Positions 25,606-37,583 of a stretch of DNA of 64,000 nt are shown one piece after another. Position numbers and translations under genes: made by a program. Position 1 is the first letter of the stretch. Every line of letters begins with the position of its first letter. Source of the stretch: Actinomycetaceae bacterium (GTDB lineage: Bacteria > Actinomycetota > Actinomycetes > Actinomycetales > Actinomycetaceae); NCBI GenBank assembly GCA_030537735.1, contig JAUNVG010000001.1, forward strand, positions 62,001-126,000, read 5' to 3'. The notes below the pieces were generated by a model. The model searched no databases. It was not told the DNA's origin and was given only the letters and a program-made list of their open reading frames with translations.

Positions 25606-26643
25606 ATGGCTATGGAAATCGATATGCGGGCGCTACGGGAGGTCGGTAGCTCCCTGGAGATCGACGGCGACGTCCTCGTGCAAACCATCGAAGAGGCGCT
25701 GCTGAAGGTCTACCACAAGATGCCCGGCGCGATCCGGGAAGCACGCATCGAAATTGACCAGCGCACCGGCAAAGTCTGTGTGATGGCCACTGAATACGAC
25801 GACGATGATAATCCGATTGGGGAATTCGACGACACCCCCAAAGAGTTCGGTCGCATCGCCACCGCCACGGCTCGGTCGGTAATAGCCCAGCGACTGCGGG
25901 AAGCCGATGACGCCAAAGTGCTCGGCGAGTTCCGTGACCGCGCTGGGTCGGTGGTAGTTGGAACCGTAGAAGCCCAACGCAACCCGCACGTGACCATCCT
26001 GAAACTGGGCGAGTTCGAAGCGATCTTGCCTGAAGCGGAAAAGGTTCCCGGCGAAACCTACCGTCACGGGGACATCTTGCGCGTCTACGTGGTGGATGTG
26101 TCGCGCGGAGAAAAAGGCGCGCGTATCACGGTTTCACGTACTCACCCGGGACTGGTGGAAGGCCTGTTTAAGCGTGAAGTACCCGAAATCGCTGATGGAT
26201 TGGTGGAGATTAAATCCGTTGCGCGTGAGGCCGGGCGTCGCACCAAGATCGCGGTGGCTGCTACCCGCGAAGGAGTAAACGCTAAAGGGGCTTGTATTGG
26301 GCCTTCCTACCGGCGGGTGCGCGCGGTGATGAATGAACTAAACGGTGAAAAAATCGACATCGTCGACTACTCGGCTGACCCGGCGCGGTTTGTGGCGAAC
26401 TCCCTGTCGCCGGCGCGCGTGTCTTCTGTCACCATTATCAGTGAAGAAGAACGCAAAGCCAGTGTCATTGTTCCCGACTTCCAACTGTCGTTGGCGATTG
26501 GGCGCGAAGGTCAAAATGCCCGACTTGCTGCCCGACTGTGCGGATACCACATTGATATTCACGCCGACACCGAAACTGAAGAGGGCATGACTACCTCCGA
26601 TGTTTCCCGCCCGGACGTGAGCAGCGGCTCACAGTTCGATTAA
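25606..26643 (+). CDS. nusA: Transcription termination/antitermination factor NusA
   Basis: Binds RNA polymerase and modulates pausing, termination and rRNA antitermination. 345 residues from the ATG at 25606 (GGAGAG lies just upstream; a GTG at 25600 is possible). Domains in order: N-terminal polymerase-binding domain (1-~110), S1 domain (FEAILPEAEKVPGETYRHGDILRVYVVDV), and two KH domains, with GACIGPSYRRVRAVMNELNGEKIDIVDY and LSLAIGREGQNARLAARL carrying the GxxG-type loops. The short form without the C-terminal acidic repeats is typical of Gram-positives. Confidence 0.97.
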   Translation: MAMEIDMRALREVGSSLEIDGDVLVQTIEEALLKVYHKMPGAIREARIEIDQRTGKVCVMATEYDDDDNPIGEFDDTPKEFGRIATATARSVIAQRLREADDAKVLGEFRDRAGSVVVGTVEAQRNPHVTILKLGEFEAILPEAEKVPGETYRHGDILRVYVVDVSRGEKGARITVSRTHPGLVEGLFKREVPEIADGLVEIKSVAREAGRRTKIAVAATREGVNAKGACIGPSYRRVRAVMNELNGEKIDIVDYSADPARFVANSLSPARVSSVTIISEEERKASVIVPDFQLSLAIGREGQNARLAARLCGYHIDIHADTETEEGMTTSDVSRPDVSSGSQFD

Positions 26644-26664
26644 GAAATCCCCACCCCAAAGCGG

Positions 26665-26670
26665 TAAAGT
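26665..26670 (+). promoter_or_regulatory. Leaderless -10 box of ylxR
   Basis: TAAAGT lies exactly 7 bases before the GTG at 26678, with no ribosome site. Confidence 0.5.
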
Positions 26671-26677
26671 GGGGACG

Positions 26678-26974
26678 GTGAGTCACTGTAGGCAGGGGCG
26701 GCAACCGCAACGCACATGCGTTGGCTGCCGGAAAACCTCCAACCGCAGTGATCTGCTACGTCTGACCTACGACTGCGACAGGCAACAAATCCTGGCTGAC
26801 CCGAAACGGAAAGCCGGAGGCCGTGGAGCGTGGGTTCACCACACGGGCGAATGCCTGCAACGAGCTTTACGTCCCGGCGTTTTAGCAGGCGCGTTGCGAC
26901 TACCCGCCCAAACCCCGGTGGCGGCCGAAGGAATCGAAACCGCGGTCGCGCAAGCCACCACATCCAGTGCGTAA
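26678..26974 (+). CDS. ylxR: YlxR (DUF448) RNA-binding protein
   Basis: A small basic nucleic-acid-binding protein conserved between nusA and infB in many Gram-positives. 98 residues from the GTG at 26678. The family signature RTCVGCRK is near the N-terminus, followed by LLRLTYDC and GGRGAWVHHTGECLQRAL, which match the YlxR fold; the usual C-terminal basic residues are present. The start is chosen from the leaderless-type box; a GTG at 26669 is the alternative. It probably has a role in transcription or ribosome-related regulation, but this is not settled for the family. Confidence 0.9.
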   Translation: MSHCRQGRQPQRTCVGCRKTSNRSDLLRLTYDCDRQQILADPKRKAGGRGAWVHHTGECLQRALRPGVLAGALRLPAQTPVAAEGIETAVAQATTSSA

Positions 26975-27103
26975 GGTGCGCACTGCGGACGAGTAAATGG
27001 AAGCGGGTTGGAAGCTGATGGGCACCCGATGAGTACCCAGCGATGAGCTGCCAGCAAATATAACGGTCCGTCCTGACCAGGGACGGCCCTGGACAGGAGA
27101 AAA

Positions 27104-30004
27104 GTGGCAAAGTTGCGTGTACACGAGCTCGCAAAAGAGCTCGGAATCACCAGCAAAGAACTGTTGACGTACCTGAAAGAAAATGGAGAGTTCGTAAAGA
27201 CAGCCTCGTCTACTATCGAACCCCCAGTGGTGCGTCGAGTACGTGAAAAGCTTGGTGCTAAAGCCGCAGAAAAAGCAGAAGCGAAAAAGGCTGACGCTAA
27301 GAAGACGGAAAAGAAGAGCACCAAACCCGCAGCTAAAGCGGCTGCGAAGAAAACTGATGACGGCGCTGCCAAGCCGGCGGAGAAGAAACCCGCCGCCAAG
27401 AAAGCCAGTGCCAAAGCTAAACCGGCGCCTGAAGCTAGCGAAAAAGCGGCTGCTAAGATTGACGCTAAGCAGCCAGCTGTAGGTAATCCAGCTGAAGGTA
27501 AACCGGCGCCCAGCCCCGCAAGTGTACTAGGTGGACGTAAAGCACCGACGCCGAAAGCGCCCTCGCGCGCAGCGGGTAAGGCGGCACCTACGCCCTCCGA
27601 AGCGGCGCCTCGCCCCGGCGGCAGTGGGGGGCCGCGCCCCGGACCGCGCCCGGGAAACAACCCGTTTGCCTCCACCCAGGGCATGCCTCGCCCCGGCGGC
27701 AGTCGGGGACCGCGCCCCGGACCGCGCCCGGGAAACAACCCGTTCGCTTCCACCCAGGGCATGCCTCGCCCCGGTGGTGCAGGCGGCGGACGTGGACGCG
27801 CCGGAGCCCGGGGAGCAGGTGCTGGTGCGCCTCGCCCCGCAGGTGGGGGACGTCCTCGTGGCGGAGCCGGACGCGGACCGCGTCCCAACCCCGGGACGAT
27901 GCCCGATCACTCCACCATTGAAAAGGCAGGCGCCACCCCGGCGCCTTCACGTCCCGGACGTGGACGCAGCGGCGGCGGACCTGGCGGTCCCGGTGGTCCC
28001 GGTGGCGCAGGTGGCCCCGGCGGCGGTCGCGGCGGATTCGGCGGCGGACCGCGCGGTGGTCGCGGCGGACGCGGCGCCACCCAAGGTGCGTTCGGACGCG
28101 GAACCGGCGGTAAGAGCCGCGGACGCAAATCCAAGCGCGCCAAGCGCCAAGAGTTCGAACAACAAAACGCACCCGTCATTGGGGGCGTGCAGATCCCACG
28201 CGGAAACGGACAGGAAATCCGCATCCGACAGGGAGCCTCCCTGGCTGACCTGGCGGAGAAGATCGACGTCAATCCCGCGTCCTTGGTGACCGTGCTAATG
28301 CACCTGGGAGAAATGGCGACCGCCACCCAGTCACTGGATGAGGACACTTTCGGACTGCTGGGAGAAGAACTCGGCTACAAAGTCCTAGTGGTTTCCCCCG
28401 AGGACGAGGACCGCGAACTACTCGAATCCTTCGACATCGACCTGGAAGCCGAAGAACTCGAAGACGCCGAGAACATGGTTTCTCGCCCGCCGGTAGTGAC
28501 CGTAATGGGTCACGTTGACCACGGTAAAACCAAGCTGCTGGACGCCATTCGCTCCACCGACGTGGTGGAATCCGAGCACGGCGGGATCACCCAGCACATT
28601 GGTGCCTACCAGGTGCGGGTGGACGTGGACGACGAGCGTCGCCTCATCACCTTCATTGACACCCCCGGTCACGAAGCGTTCACCGCTATGCGTGCCCGCG
28701 GTGCGCAAGTTACCGACATCGCCATCTTGGTGGTGGCCGCGGACGACGGCGTTATGCCTCAGACCGTGGAAGCCATTAACCACGCGCAGGCCGCGAACGT
28801 GCCGATCGTGGTGGCGGTGAACAAGGTCGATAAGGAAGAAGCTCGCCCCGACAAGATCCGCCAGCAGCTGACCGAATACAACTTGGTGGCTGAAGAATAC
28901 GGCGGCGACGTCATGTTCGTAGATGTCTCCGCGAAACAGCGTAAAGGCATCGCTGAACTACTTGAAGCGGTGGTCCTCACCGCTGACGGTGCGTTGGTGC
29001 TGGAAGCCAACCCGGACACCGAGGCACGCGGGGTATCCATTGAAGCTAACCTGGACCGCGGGCGCGGCGCCGTATCCACCATGCTGGTGCAGCGCGGAAC
29101 CCTGCGGGTTGGGGACGCGGTAGTTGCCGGCTCCTCCTACGGGCGCGTGCGCGCCATGTTCGATGAGTGGGGCAACAACGTGGAAGAAGCCGGACCGTCC
29201 CGCCCGGTGCAGGTACTGGGACTTACCTCGGTGCCGCGCGCAGGGGACTCCTTCCTGGTGGCTTCCGATGACCGTACCGCTCGCCAGATTGCCGATAAAC
29301 GCGAATCTGCGGAACGGCAGGCACAGCTGGCTCGCCGTCGCAAGCGGGTGTCCTTGGAAGACTTCGACAAGGTCCTTAAAGAAGGTAAGGTCGACACCCT
29401 TAACCTCATTATTAAAGGTGACGTATCCGGTACCGTTGAGGCCTTGGAAGATTCCTTGCTCAAGATTGACGTGGGTGAAGAAGTGCAGCTGCGCATCATC
29501 CACCGCGGGGTGGGTGCCATCACCCAAAACGACGTCAACCTGGCAACCGTTGATAACGCCGTCATTATCGGCTACAACGTGCGTCCGGCTGAGCAGGTGG
29601 CGCGACTGGCTGACGAAGAAGGCGTAGAGATTAAGTACTACTCCGTCATCTACGCCGCCATCGAAGAAGTCGAAGCCGCCATGAAGGGCATGCTGAAGCC
29701 GATTTACGAGGAGTTCCAACTTGGAACCGCGGAAATCCGCCAAGTATTCCGCTCCGGCAAGTTCGGTAACATCGCTGGATGTATTGTCCGCAAGGGCACC
29801 ATCAAGCGCGGCACTAACGCGCGCCTGATTCGCGATGGCGTGGTCTTGAAAGAAGACCTGGAGATCGTCTCCTTGCGTCGCGAGAAGGACGATGTCACCG
29901 AGGTTCGTGAAGGATACGAGTGCGGTATGACCCTGGGGTGGAAGGATATCGCCGAAGGCGACATCATTGAAACCTGGGAGATGCGCGAAAAACCTCGTGA
30001 CTAA
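27104..30004 (+). CDS. infB: Translation initiation factor IF-2
   Basis: GTPase that places initiator tRNA on the 30S subunit and promotes subunit joining. 966 residues, GTG start with an AGGAG ribosome site. An N-terminal IF2N domain ([19 protein letters not shown]) is followed by a very long Ala/Lys-rich then Gly/Pro/Arg-rich linker (~60-350), which includes a 26-residue tandem repeat. The second IF2N motif and the G domain (G1 [10 protein letters not shown] near 465, G3 DTPGHEAF, G4 NKVD, G5 SAK) and C-terminal tRNA-binding domains are canonical. The linker is high-GC and unusually repetitive; the core is normal. Confidence 0.98.
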   Translation: MAKLRVHELAKELGITSKELLTYLKENGEFVKTASSTIEPPVVRRVREKLGAKAAEKAEAKKADAKKTEKKSTKPAAKAAAKKTDDGAAKPAEKKPAAKKASAKAKPAPEASEKAAAKIDAKQPAVGNPAEGKPAPSPASVLGGRKAPTPKAPSRAAGKAAPTPSEAAPRPGGSGGPRPGPRPGNNPFASTQGMPRPGGSRGPRPGPRPGNNPFASTQGMPRPGGAGGGRGRAGARGAGAGAPRPAGGGRPRGGAGRGPRPNPGTMPDHSTIEKAGATPAPSRPGRGRSGGGPGGPGGPGGAGGPGGGRGGFGGGPRGGRGGRGATQGAFGRGTGGKSRGRKSKRAKRQEFEQQNAPVIGGVQIPRGNGQEIRIRQGASLADLAEKIDVNPASLVTVLMHLGEMATATQSLDEDTFGLLGEELGYKVLVVSPEDEDRELLESFDIDLEAEELEDAENMVSRPPVVTVMGHVDHGKTKLLDAIRSTDVVESEHGGITQHIGAYQVRVDVDDERRLITFIDTPGHEAFTAMRARGAQVTDIAILVVAADDGVMPQTVEAINHAQAANVPIVVAVNKVDKEEARPDKIRQQLTEYNLVAEEYGGDVMFVDVSAKQRKGIAELLEAVVLTADGALVLEANPDTEARGVSIEANLDRGRGAVSTMLVQRGTLRVGDAVVAGSSYGRVRAMFDEWGNNVEEAGPSRPVQVLGLTSVPRAGDSFLVASDDRTARQIADKRESAERQAQLARRRKRVSLEDFDKVLKEGKVDTLNLIIKGDVSGTVEALEDSLLKIDVGEEVQLRIIHRGVGAITQNDVNLATVDNAVIIGYNVRPAEQVARLADEEGVEIKYYSVIYAAIEEVEAAMKGMLKPIYEEFQLGTAEIRQVFRSGKFGNIAGCIVRKGTIKRGTNARLIRDGVVLKEDLEIVSLRREKDDVTEVREGYECGMTLGWKDIAEGDIIETWEMREKPRD
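27611..27766 (+). repeat. Two 78-bp tandem repeats inside infB
   Basis: Units begin cgccccggcggc at 27611 and 27689, with a partial third from 27767. Each encodes 26 residues including [16 protein letters not shown] and a Gly/Pro/Arg run. It is in frame, so copy number can change without breaking IF-2. Confidence 0.9.
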
Positions 30005-30017
30005 AAACCTCTAGCTG

Positions 30018-30054
30018 TGAGGCGGCCCCTTCCCGCGGGAGGCGGGCCGCCTCA
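30018..30054 (+). terminator. Hairpin between infB and rbfA
   Basis: TGAGGCGGCCC (30018-30028) pairs with GGGCCGCCTCA (30044-30054), with a small GC-rich inner stem. No U-run follows, so a processing or attenuation hairpin is as likely as a terminator. Confidence 0.65.
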
Positions 30055-30084
30055 CCTGTAGAAACCTACCCGGAAGGGAGCATT

Positions 30085-30558
30085 ATGGCTGACGAACAAC
30101 GTCAACGAAAAGTTGCCGACCGTATCCACCAAACGGTGGCGCAACTGTTGGAACGACGCATTAAGGACCCGCGTTTGGGGTTCGTAACTATCACCGACGT
30201 GCGAGTAACCGGTGACCTGCAGCATGCCACCATTTTCTACACCGTTTACGGCTCTGAAGAAGATGCGGCCGGCACCGCTAAAGCCCTGCGTTCAGCGCGC
30301 GGATTGATTCGCTCCGAAGTGGGGCGGGCCCTGGGAATCCGACTGACCCCGACCCTGGAGTTCCAGCTCGATTCCTTGCCTGACTCTGCCGCCCGTATCG
30401 ATGACGCCTTGGCGCGTGCGCGCGCCGAAGATGAGCGGGTATCGCAGTTGGCTTCCAACGCGAACTATGCCGGAGACGCAGACCCGTATCGACGTGAAGA
30501 CGACGAGGACGAAGACTTCCTTTCTGAAACTGACGCCGACCCGGATTTGGCTGAGTGA
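30085..30558 (+). CDS. rbfA: Ribosome-binding factor A
   Basis: A KH-fold factor needed for 16S rRNA 5'-end maturation and cold growth. 157 residues with [30 protein letters not shown] at the N-terminus and [26 protein letters not shown], followed by a long acidic tail (residues ~130-157, [15 protein letters not shown]). A GGAAGGGAG ribosome site precedes the ATG. The truB start overlaps the stop by three bases, and the two genes are co-transcribed. Confidence 0.96.
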   Translation: MADEQRQRKVADRIHQTVAQLLERRIKDPRLGFVTITDVRVTGDLQHATIFYTVYGSEEDAAGTAKALRSARGLIRSEVGRALGIRLTPTLEFQLDSLPDSAARIDDALARARAEDERVSQLASNANYAGDADPYRREDDEDEDFLSETDADPDLAE

Positions 30559-31541
30559 AACCGCCCACTGACGGGGCACGCCGACGCGGGCTGGATGTGC
30601 CGCGCGCCCGCGAAACCGCAGCCGATGGAATCCTCGTGGTGGATAAGCCCGCAGGAGTGACCAGCCATGACGTGGTGGCAGCCATGCGGCGACTGTGCGC
30701 GACCCGTAAAGTCGGGCACGCCGGCACCCTCGATCCGATGGCAACCGGAGTGCTGCTTATCGGGGTGGGGAAAGCCACCAGGTTGTTGCGTTTCCTCACC
30801 GGCGCGGATAAGGACTACCGCACCACCATGGTTTTAGGTGCCAGTAGGGACAGTGACGACGCCGACGGGGAACTAACTGCAACCAGCGGTTTAGCGTCCC
30901 TGGCCCTTCCCGACTTGGAAGCGGCAATGGCGAAGCAGCGTGGCAACATTATGCAAGTTCCGGCCACTGTCAGCGCCATAAAAGTTGGCGGCAAGCGCGC
31001 CCACGCCCTCCACCGGGAGGGGCAGGACGTGAAACTTACGGCGCGCCCGGTCCGCGTGGATTGTTTCCAAATGCTCGCGCCGATGCGCGCAGCCGCTTTA
31101 GACACCAGCGACGGGCAAGTCCCGGTGGTGGAAGTAGATGCGCAAGTAACGTGCTCAGCTGGCACCTACGTGCGCGCCCTGGCGCGTGACGTCGGCCAAG
31201 AACTGGGGTGCGGAGCCTACCTGAAGGCTTTGCAGCGCACCCGAGTGGGGCAGTGGGACTTGGGGGAAGCCAAGACGGTGGGGAACCTGGTTGCGCAGGT
31301 GGAAGAAACCGGCAAAGTCACCCCCATTCCTCTCACCCAGGTGTGCAGCAAGCTTTTCCACGTGTGGCAAGTGGACCAAGAGCAGGCACGGCGACTGGCG
31401 AACGGCAACACGCACGGATTGGATGTGCCCGCGGTGGAAGGGTTCGTGGCGGCTCACTACCGCGACCGAGTGGTGGCGATCTTGGAAAGACGCCGGGGAG
31501 CCTGGCAACCGGCAGTGGTGTTGGAAACTGACATAGAATGA
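30555..31541 (+). CDS. truB: tRNA pseudouridine(55) synthase
   Basis: Converts U55 of the tRNA T-loop to pseudouridine. 328 residues; GTG start overlapping rbfA. Motifs: [21 protein letters not shown], the catalytic Asp in [23 protein letters not shown], and [21 protein letters not shown]-terminal PUA-like domain binds the acceptor stem. In actinobacteria truB usually precedes ribF directly; here a Cys/His-rich gene lies between them. Confidence 0.97.
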   Translation: MKPPTDGARRRGLDVPRARETAADGILVVDKPAGVTSHDVVAAMRRLCATRKVGHAGTLDPMATGVLLIGVGKATRLLRFLTGADKDYRTTMVLGASRDSDDADGELTATSGLASLALPDLEAAMAKQRGNIMQVPATVSAIKVGGKRAHALHREGQDVKLTARPVRVDCFQMLAPMRAAALDTSDGQVPVVEVDAQVTCSAGTYVRALARDVGQELGCGAYLKALQRTRVGQWDLGEAKTVGNLVAQVEETGKVTPIPLTQVCSKLFHVWQVDQEQARRLANGNTHGLDVPAVEGFVAAHYRDRVVAILERRRGAWQPAVVLETDIE

Positions 31542-31644
31542 GCAAGGCCCACCGCCGCCCCAAGCCGCGCCGGGTGTCGCCGGCGCAGGCATGGAACACA
31601 AGTAGACGATAAGCGCGATTTTATAAGTGAAGGAGTAAACGACG

Positions 31645-32004
31645 ATGAATGCGGAAAAAGAACGCGAAGCAGCAGCTTCTAAGCAGGAAGACTCCCTGGT
31701 GGGAGCGCAACTGGGTTTGAAAGACCGCCAGGTGATGGAGAACTTGGACTCCAGTGCGCAAGGCGCTAACGGTGGTTGCCGGTGTGGGCGCCACGGCGGC
31801 GGACACGGACACGGCGGCGGGCAAGGTGGCTGCGGCTGCGGTGGCAAGAAACACGGCCACGGACACGGTCACGGCGGCGGGCAAGGTGGCTGCGGCTGCG
31901 GCGGCAAGAAACACGGCCAGGGCGAAAACGCCTCCGCTGAAGCTGAACACACTCACGCCCCCAAGCCGGCACCCGCGGGTGGGTGCGGGTGCAAGAACAA
32001 GTAG
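31645..32004 (+). CDS. Cys/His/Gly-rich repeat protein, probable metal binder
   Basis: 119 residues I cannot assign to a family. A hydrophilic helix-like N-terminus (1-~40) is followed by a low-complexity region with four CxC motifs (Cys 45/47, 63/65, 83/85, 114/116) and about ten histidines, many in GHGHGGG runs. A 20-residue unit occurs twice in tandem (53-72 and 73-92), encoded by 60-bp direct repeats. A clear AAGGAG ribosome site lies 9 bases before the ATG, so it is very likely expressed. Such CxC/His clusters bind soft metals (zinc, copper or nickel) in known proteins; a storage or chaperone role is inference. It sits between truB and ribF. Confidence 0.8.
   Translation: MNAEKEREAAASKQEDSLVGAQLGLKDRQVMENLDSSAQGANGGCRCGRHGGGHGHGGGQGGCGCGGKKHGHGHGHGGGQGGCGCGGKKHGQGENASAEAEHTHAPKPAPAGGCGCKNK
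31801..31920 (+). repeat. 60-bp tandem duplication in the Cys/His-rich gene
   Basis: Units 31801-31860 and 31861-31920 differ at only 3 of 60 bases. Each encodes 20 residues with one CxC and GHGHGGGQ. The near identity indicates recent duplication or ongoing homogenisation. Confidence 0.95.
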
Positions 32005-32066
32005 AGAAACTCTCCTAGAGGTATAGACACCACCCAGAAGCGGGGTGAGTGCGGAGGTAAAACGCA

Positions 32067-33062
32067 ATGGTAATGCAGTTGTGGAACGGGCTGGAAGAAG
32101 TACCGCAGTCACTGCGCAGCGTAGTCACGATCGGGAACTTCGATGGCGTACACAAAGGGCACCAAAAGATCATTCGCACCTGTGTTAATGCCGCTCGCTC
32201 CAGGCAACTGACTTCCGTGGCGATCACCTTCGATCCGCACCCGGTGCAAGTGCACCACCCCGAACGCGACCTGAAACTCATTGCCACCTTAGAAGACCGG
32301 CTTGACGCCCTCGCCGCACTGGGACTCGACGCTACTTTGGTACTGCCGTACACCCCTCAGCTCTACCGCAAAACCCCAGAACAGTTCGTGGATGAAGTGC
32401 TCTGCCAGGCCCTGGGGGCTGAAGAAATCATCGTGGGGGAAGACATCCGGTTCGGAGCCGGCAACAGCGGTGACATCACCACCTTGCGCGACCTCGGTAG
32501 TAGCCGCGGCTTCCAAGTGCAAATGGTGGCTGACATTGAATCACCAACCGGGCGGCGCTGGTCCTCGTCCTGGGTTCGTGAACTACTGGCCCGCGGAGAC
32601 GTGCAAGACGCCGCCGAAGTGCTCGGCCGCCCCCACCGCATACGCGGGGTAGTCCAACGCGGTTTCAAACGCGGACGCGAACTGGGATTCCCCACCGCTA
32701 ACCTCGCCGGGGACTGCGGGGGAGTGATCCCCGCCGACGGAGTGTACGCCGGCTGGCTGATCCGACAAGTACCCGGGGGGAGGGCGGAAGAATTCCTTCC
32801 CGCCGCCATCTCCGTTGGCACCAACCCCCAGTTCGACGGGGAAGAACGCACCGTGGAAGCCCACGTCCTGGGTCGGTCCGACCTGAATCTTTACGGGGAA
32901 GAAATTGCCATCACTTTCATCCGCAGGCTGCGGGGAATGGCGCGGTTTGAATCGGTAGAAGGACTCTTGCAGCAAATGGATGACGATATCCGCGAGGCCG
33001 CATCCGTCCTCGGCGTGGGAGTCAGCGGTCGGGTCAATCCCGAGGACGTGACCGCGCAGTAA
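32067..33062 (+). CDS. ribF: Bifunctional riboflavin kinase/FAD synthetase
   Basis: Makes FMN and then FAD from riboflavin. 331 residues. The N-terminal nucleotidyltransferase domain has VVTIGNFDGVHKGHQKI and ITFDPHPVQV; the C-terminal kinase domain (from ~185) has the GFPTANL motif with the Thr-Asn pair and YAGWLIRQ. An AGGT ribosome site precedes the ATG. FMN made here would also serve the dihydrouridine synthase. It is housekeeping. Confidence 0.97.
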   Translation: MVMQLWNGLEEVPQSLRSVVTIGNFDGVHKGHQKIIRTCVNAARSRQLTSVAITFDPHPVQVHHPERDLKLIATLEDRLDALAALGLDATLVLPYTPQLYRKTPEQFVDEVLCQALGAEEIIVGEDIRFGAGNSGDITTLRDLGSSRGFQVQMVADIESPTGRRWSSSWVRELLARGDVQDAAEVLGRPHRIRGVVQRGFKRGRELGFPTANLAGDCGGVIPADGVYAGWLIRQVPGGRAEEFLPAAISVGTNPQFDGEERTVEAHVLGRSDLNLYGEEIAITFIRRLRGMARFESVEGLLQQMDDDIREAASVLGVGVSGRVNPEDVTAQ

Positions 33063-33295
33063 ACGCCGCCAGCGAACCGCCGGAACCCGCCTGGATTTGC
33101 GCGGGCGGGAGGGCGTCAACGTTACGAAGGTGGGTAATCTCACCCCGAAATCACGGGGTTTACCGGTAGCGCAGCGGGGGAGAGCAGGGCGGTGCGTGAT
33201 ACGATATTGCTTGCCGTAGATCGGCCACGGATGCCTCATGCCCGGGAGAACAGGCCCCGGCGCTCCGTGCAACGAGTAGAAAAAGGAGAACCAAT

Positions 33296-33565
33296 ATGGC
33301 TCTTAGCAAAGACGTCAAAGAACGAATCATTAAAGAATACGCGACGCACGAGGGTGACACCGGTTCTCCCGAGGTGCAAGTAGCGTTGCTGACTCAGCGC
33401 ATCAAGGACCTCACTGAACACTTCAAGACCCACAAGCACGACCACCACTCCCGTCGTGGCCTGATGCTTTTGGTCGGTAAGCGCCGCCGCCTGCTGGGCT
33501 ACCTGGCTGACGTTGATATTGAGCGTTACCGCTCACTCATCGCCCGCCTGGGACTGCGCCGCTAG
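33296..33565 (+). CDS. rpsO: 30S ribosomal protein S15
   Basis: Primary 16S rRNA-binding protein of the central domain. 89 residues, exact family length. It has the sequence [49 protein letters not shown]. An AAAAGGAG ribosome site precedes the ATG. The gene pair rpsO-pnp is conserved; a strong hairpin lies between. Confidence 0.98.
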   Translation: MALSKDVKERIIKEYATHEGDTGSPEVQVALLTQRIKDLTEHFKTHKHDHHSRRGLMLLVGKRRRLLGYLADVDIERYRSLIARLGLRR

Positions 33566-33573
33566 TACCCTTC

Positions 33574-33605
33574 CGGCCCGACTCTCGAAACTGAGAGCCG
33601 GGCCG
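33574..33605 (+). terminator. Hairpin between rpsO and pnp
   Basis: CGGCCCG (33574-33580) pairs with CGGGCCG (33599-33605), with a second stem CTCTC/GAGAG around GAAACT. CTTTG follows. It may be a terminator; in E. coli the same gap holds an RNase III site that mediates pnp autoregulation. Confidence 0.75.
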
Positions 33606-33782
33606 CTTTGCGTCACTGCGGGAGCGCATCGCAGGCCCCGCAGTGACACCATGACCCTGCGAAACGGTGCCTTAAAAAGCGAACGGTCCTCGGTAGTGGC
33701 TTTCGGAAGACGATAAAGTCCGCGAGCCTCAATCGAAGGCCGACGCCCCGGGCACCGCCATCACGAGAAGGAGACAATCCCC

Positions 33783-36134
<2,352 letters not shown>

Positions 36135-36219
36135 GTCAGCGTAGTTGACTAACCTGGCCCGTCCCGCGGTGGAACTTCGGTTTCGCTGCGGGACGGTGCC
36201 ATAAGAAGGAAACCCACAC

Positions 36220-37551
36220 ATGAGCGCACCAATCATTGACCTTCCCATGGTGGCAAGCACCCACCCCGACGCCGAGTTGACGCTACTGGATGAAGAAACC
36301 CAAATCCGGCGCACCATCTTGCCCGGAGGGTTGCGAGTGCTCAGTCAGCACGTGCCCGCCCAAAGATCAGTGTCCCTGTCGGTTTGGTGCCCCATCGGAT
36401 CGCGCCACGAAGAACCACAGCGCGCCGGCTCCTCCCACTTCCTCGAACACCTCCTATTCAAAGGCACCGCCCACCGTTCCGCCGCGGAACTGGCCAACGC
36501 CTTCGACGAAGTAGGGGGCGACTCCAACGCCGGAACCACGAAGGAATACACCTACTACTGGGCGCGCGTCCTCGGCGAAGACCTTGCCATGGCAGTGGGA
36601 ACGCTACTGGAGATGGTCACGTCCTCGGTGCTGAACGAAACCGAGTTCGACCGTGAACGCGGAGTCATCCTCGATGAGCTCGCGATGGGGGCAGACGACC
36701 CCAGTGAAGTAGTCCATGAAGGCTTCTCCCGCGCAGTATTCGGCTCCCACCCCCTGGGGCGCCCCATCGGCGGCAGCATCGACACCGTGCAAGCCGCGGT
36801 GCGTGACCAAGTGTGGCAGTTCTACCGCGAACAATACATCGCCTCTAACCTGGTGGTTGTGGCGGCCGGAGCCGTGGATCACGACCAGCTTTGCGAGCAG
36901 GTGATGCGGGCAATGGAGGAGGCCAACTGGACGTTAGATGCCCACGCCGCCCCGCAGACGAAGGCTGCCCAAGGCCAGGCACCATCTTTTACTTCCCGCG
37001 CCCAGTCACAGCACAAACCCGGTGAACAAGCGCACCTGATTGTGGGCGGGCGCGGAATCAGCGCTGCCGACGAGCGCCGCTCCCACATGACGGTGCTGCT
37101 GAGCCTGCTGGGAGGATCCATGTCCTCGCGCCTGTTCCAAGTGATACGCGAACAGCGCGGCCTGGCCTACACCACCTACGCTTTTGACCATTCCTACTCT
37201 GATTACGGTTGTTTCGGCATGTACGCCGGCTGCGCTCCGCGGCACCTGGAACAAGTCGAAGAACTCATGTGGGGGCAGCTGAAAGACCTCGCTAACGGGG
37301 GAGTGGGGGAAGCGGAACTCAAACGCGTCAAAGGACAAATGCGAGGAGCGGTGGCGTTGGGATTGGAAGATTCCTCCGCCCGTATGGTGCGCCTGGGGTT
37401 GGCCGAGATTGTGCACCATCGTTTCACGCCGCTGGCTCGCACCATGAAGAATATTCGCTCCACCAGTGCCGAGGACGTGGCGGCGCTGGCTACCGACCTG
37501 CTCAACCAGCCGTCGTGTCGCAGCGTCGTCTCACCGCTTGCCGACCTATAG
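36220..37551 (+). CDS. M16-family zinc metalloprotease (PepR type)
   Basis: A pitrilysin/insulinase-like peptidase with 443 residues. The zinc-binding signature HxxEH is at 73-77 (HFLEH), with the downstream Glu in the RERGVILDELAM region. The C-terminal half is an inactive repeat of the fold with the RGLAYTTYAF motif. An AAGAAGGAA ribosome site precedes the ATG. It follows pnp in the same order as in M. tuberculosis (gpsI-pepR). Physiological substrates of actinobacterial members are poorly defined. Confidence 0.94.
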   Translation: MSAPIIDLPMVASTHPDAELTLLDEETQIRRTILPGGLRVLSQHVPAQRSVSLSVWCPIGSRHEEPQRAGSSHFLEHLLFKGTAHRSAAELANAFDEVGGDSNAGTTKEYTYYWARVLGEDLAMAVGTLLEMVTSSVLNETEFDRERGVILDELAMGADDPSEVVHEGFSRAVFGSHPLGRPIGGSIDTVQAAVRDQVWQFYREQYIASNLVVVAAGAVDHDQLCEQVMRAMEEANWTLDAHAAPQTKAAQGQAPSFTSRAQSQHKPGEQAHLIVGGRGISAADERRSHMTVLLSLLGGSMSSRLFQVIREQRGLAYTTYAFDHSYSDYGCFGMYAGCAPRHLEQVEELMWGQLKDLANGGVGEAELKRVKGQMRGAVALGLEDSSARMVRLGLAEIVHHRFTPLARTMKNIRSTSAEDVAALATDLLNQPSCRSVVSPLADL

Positions 37552-37571
37552 CAGTAGTAATCTTCTTGACG

Positions 37572-37577
37572 TAGGGT
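37572..37577 (+). promoter_or_regulatory. Leaderless -10 box of dapB
   Basis: TAGGGT lies 6 bases before the ATG at 37584. No ribosome site is present. Confidence 0.5.
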
Positions 37578-37583
37578 GAAACC

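Noticed and set aside
26836..27888. A 350-codon Pro/Gly/Ala-rich frame antisense to infB
   Set aside because: It is the reverse of the repetitive IF-2 linker and is explained by high GC and low complexity.
31754..32026. A 90-codon alternative frame inside the Cys/His-rich gene
   Set aside because: Ala/Thr-rich read-through of the repeat in another frame. The ribosome site belongs to the 31645 frame.
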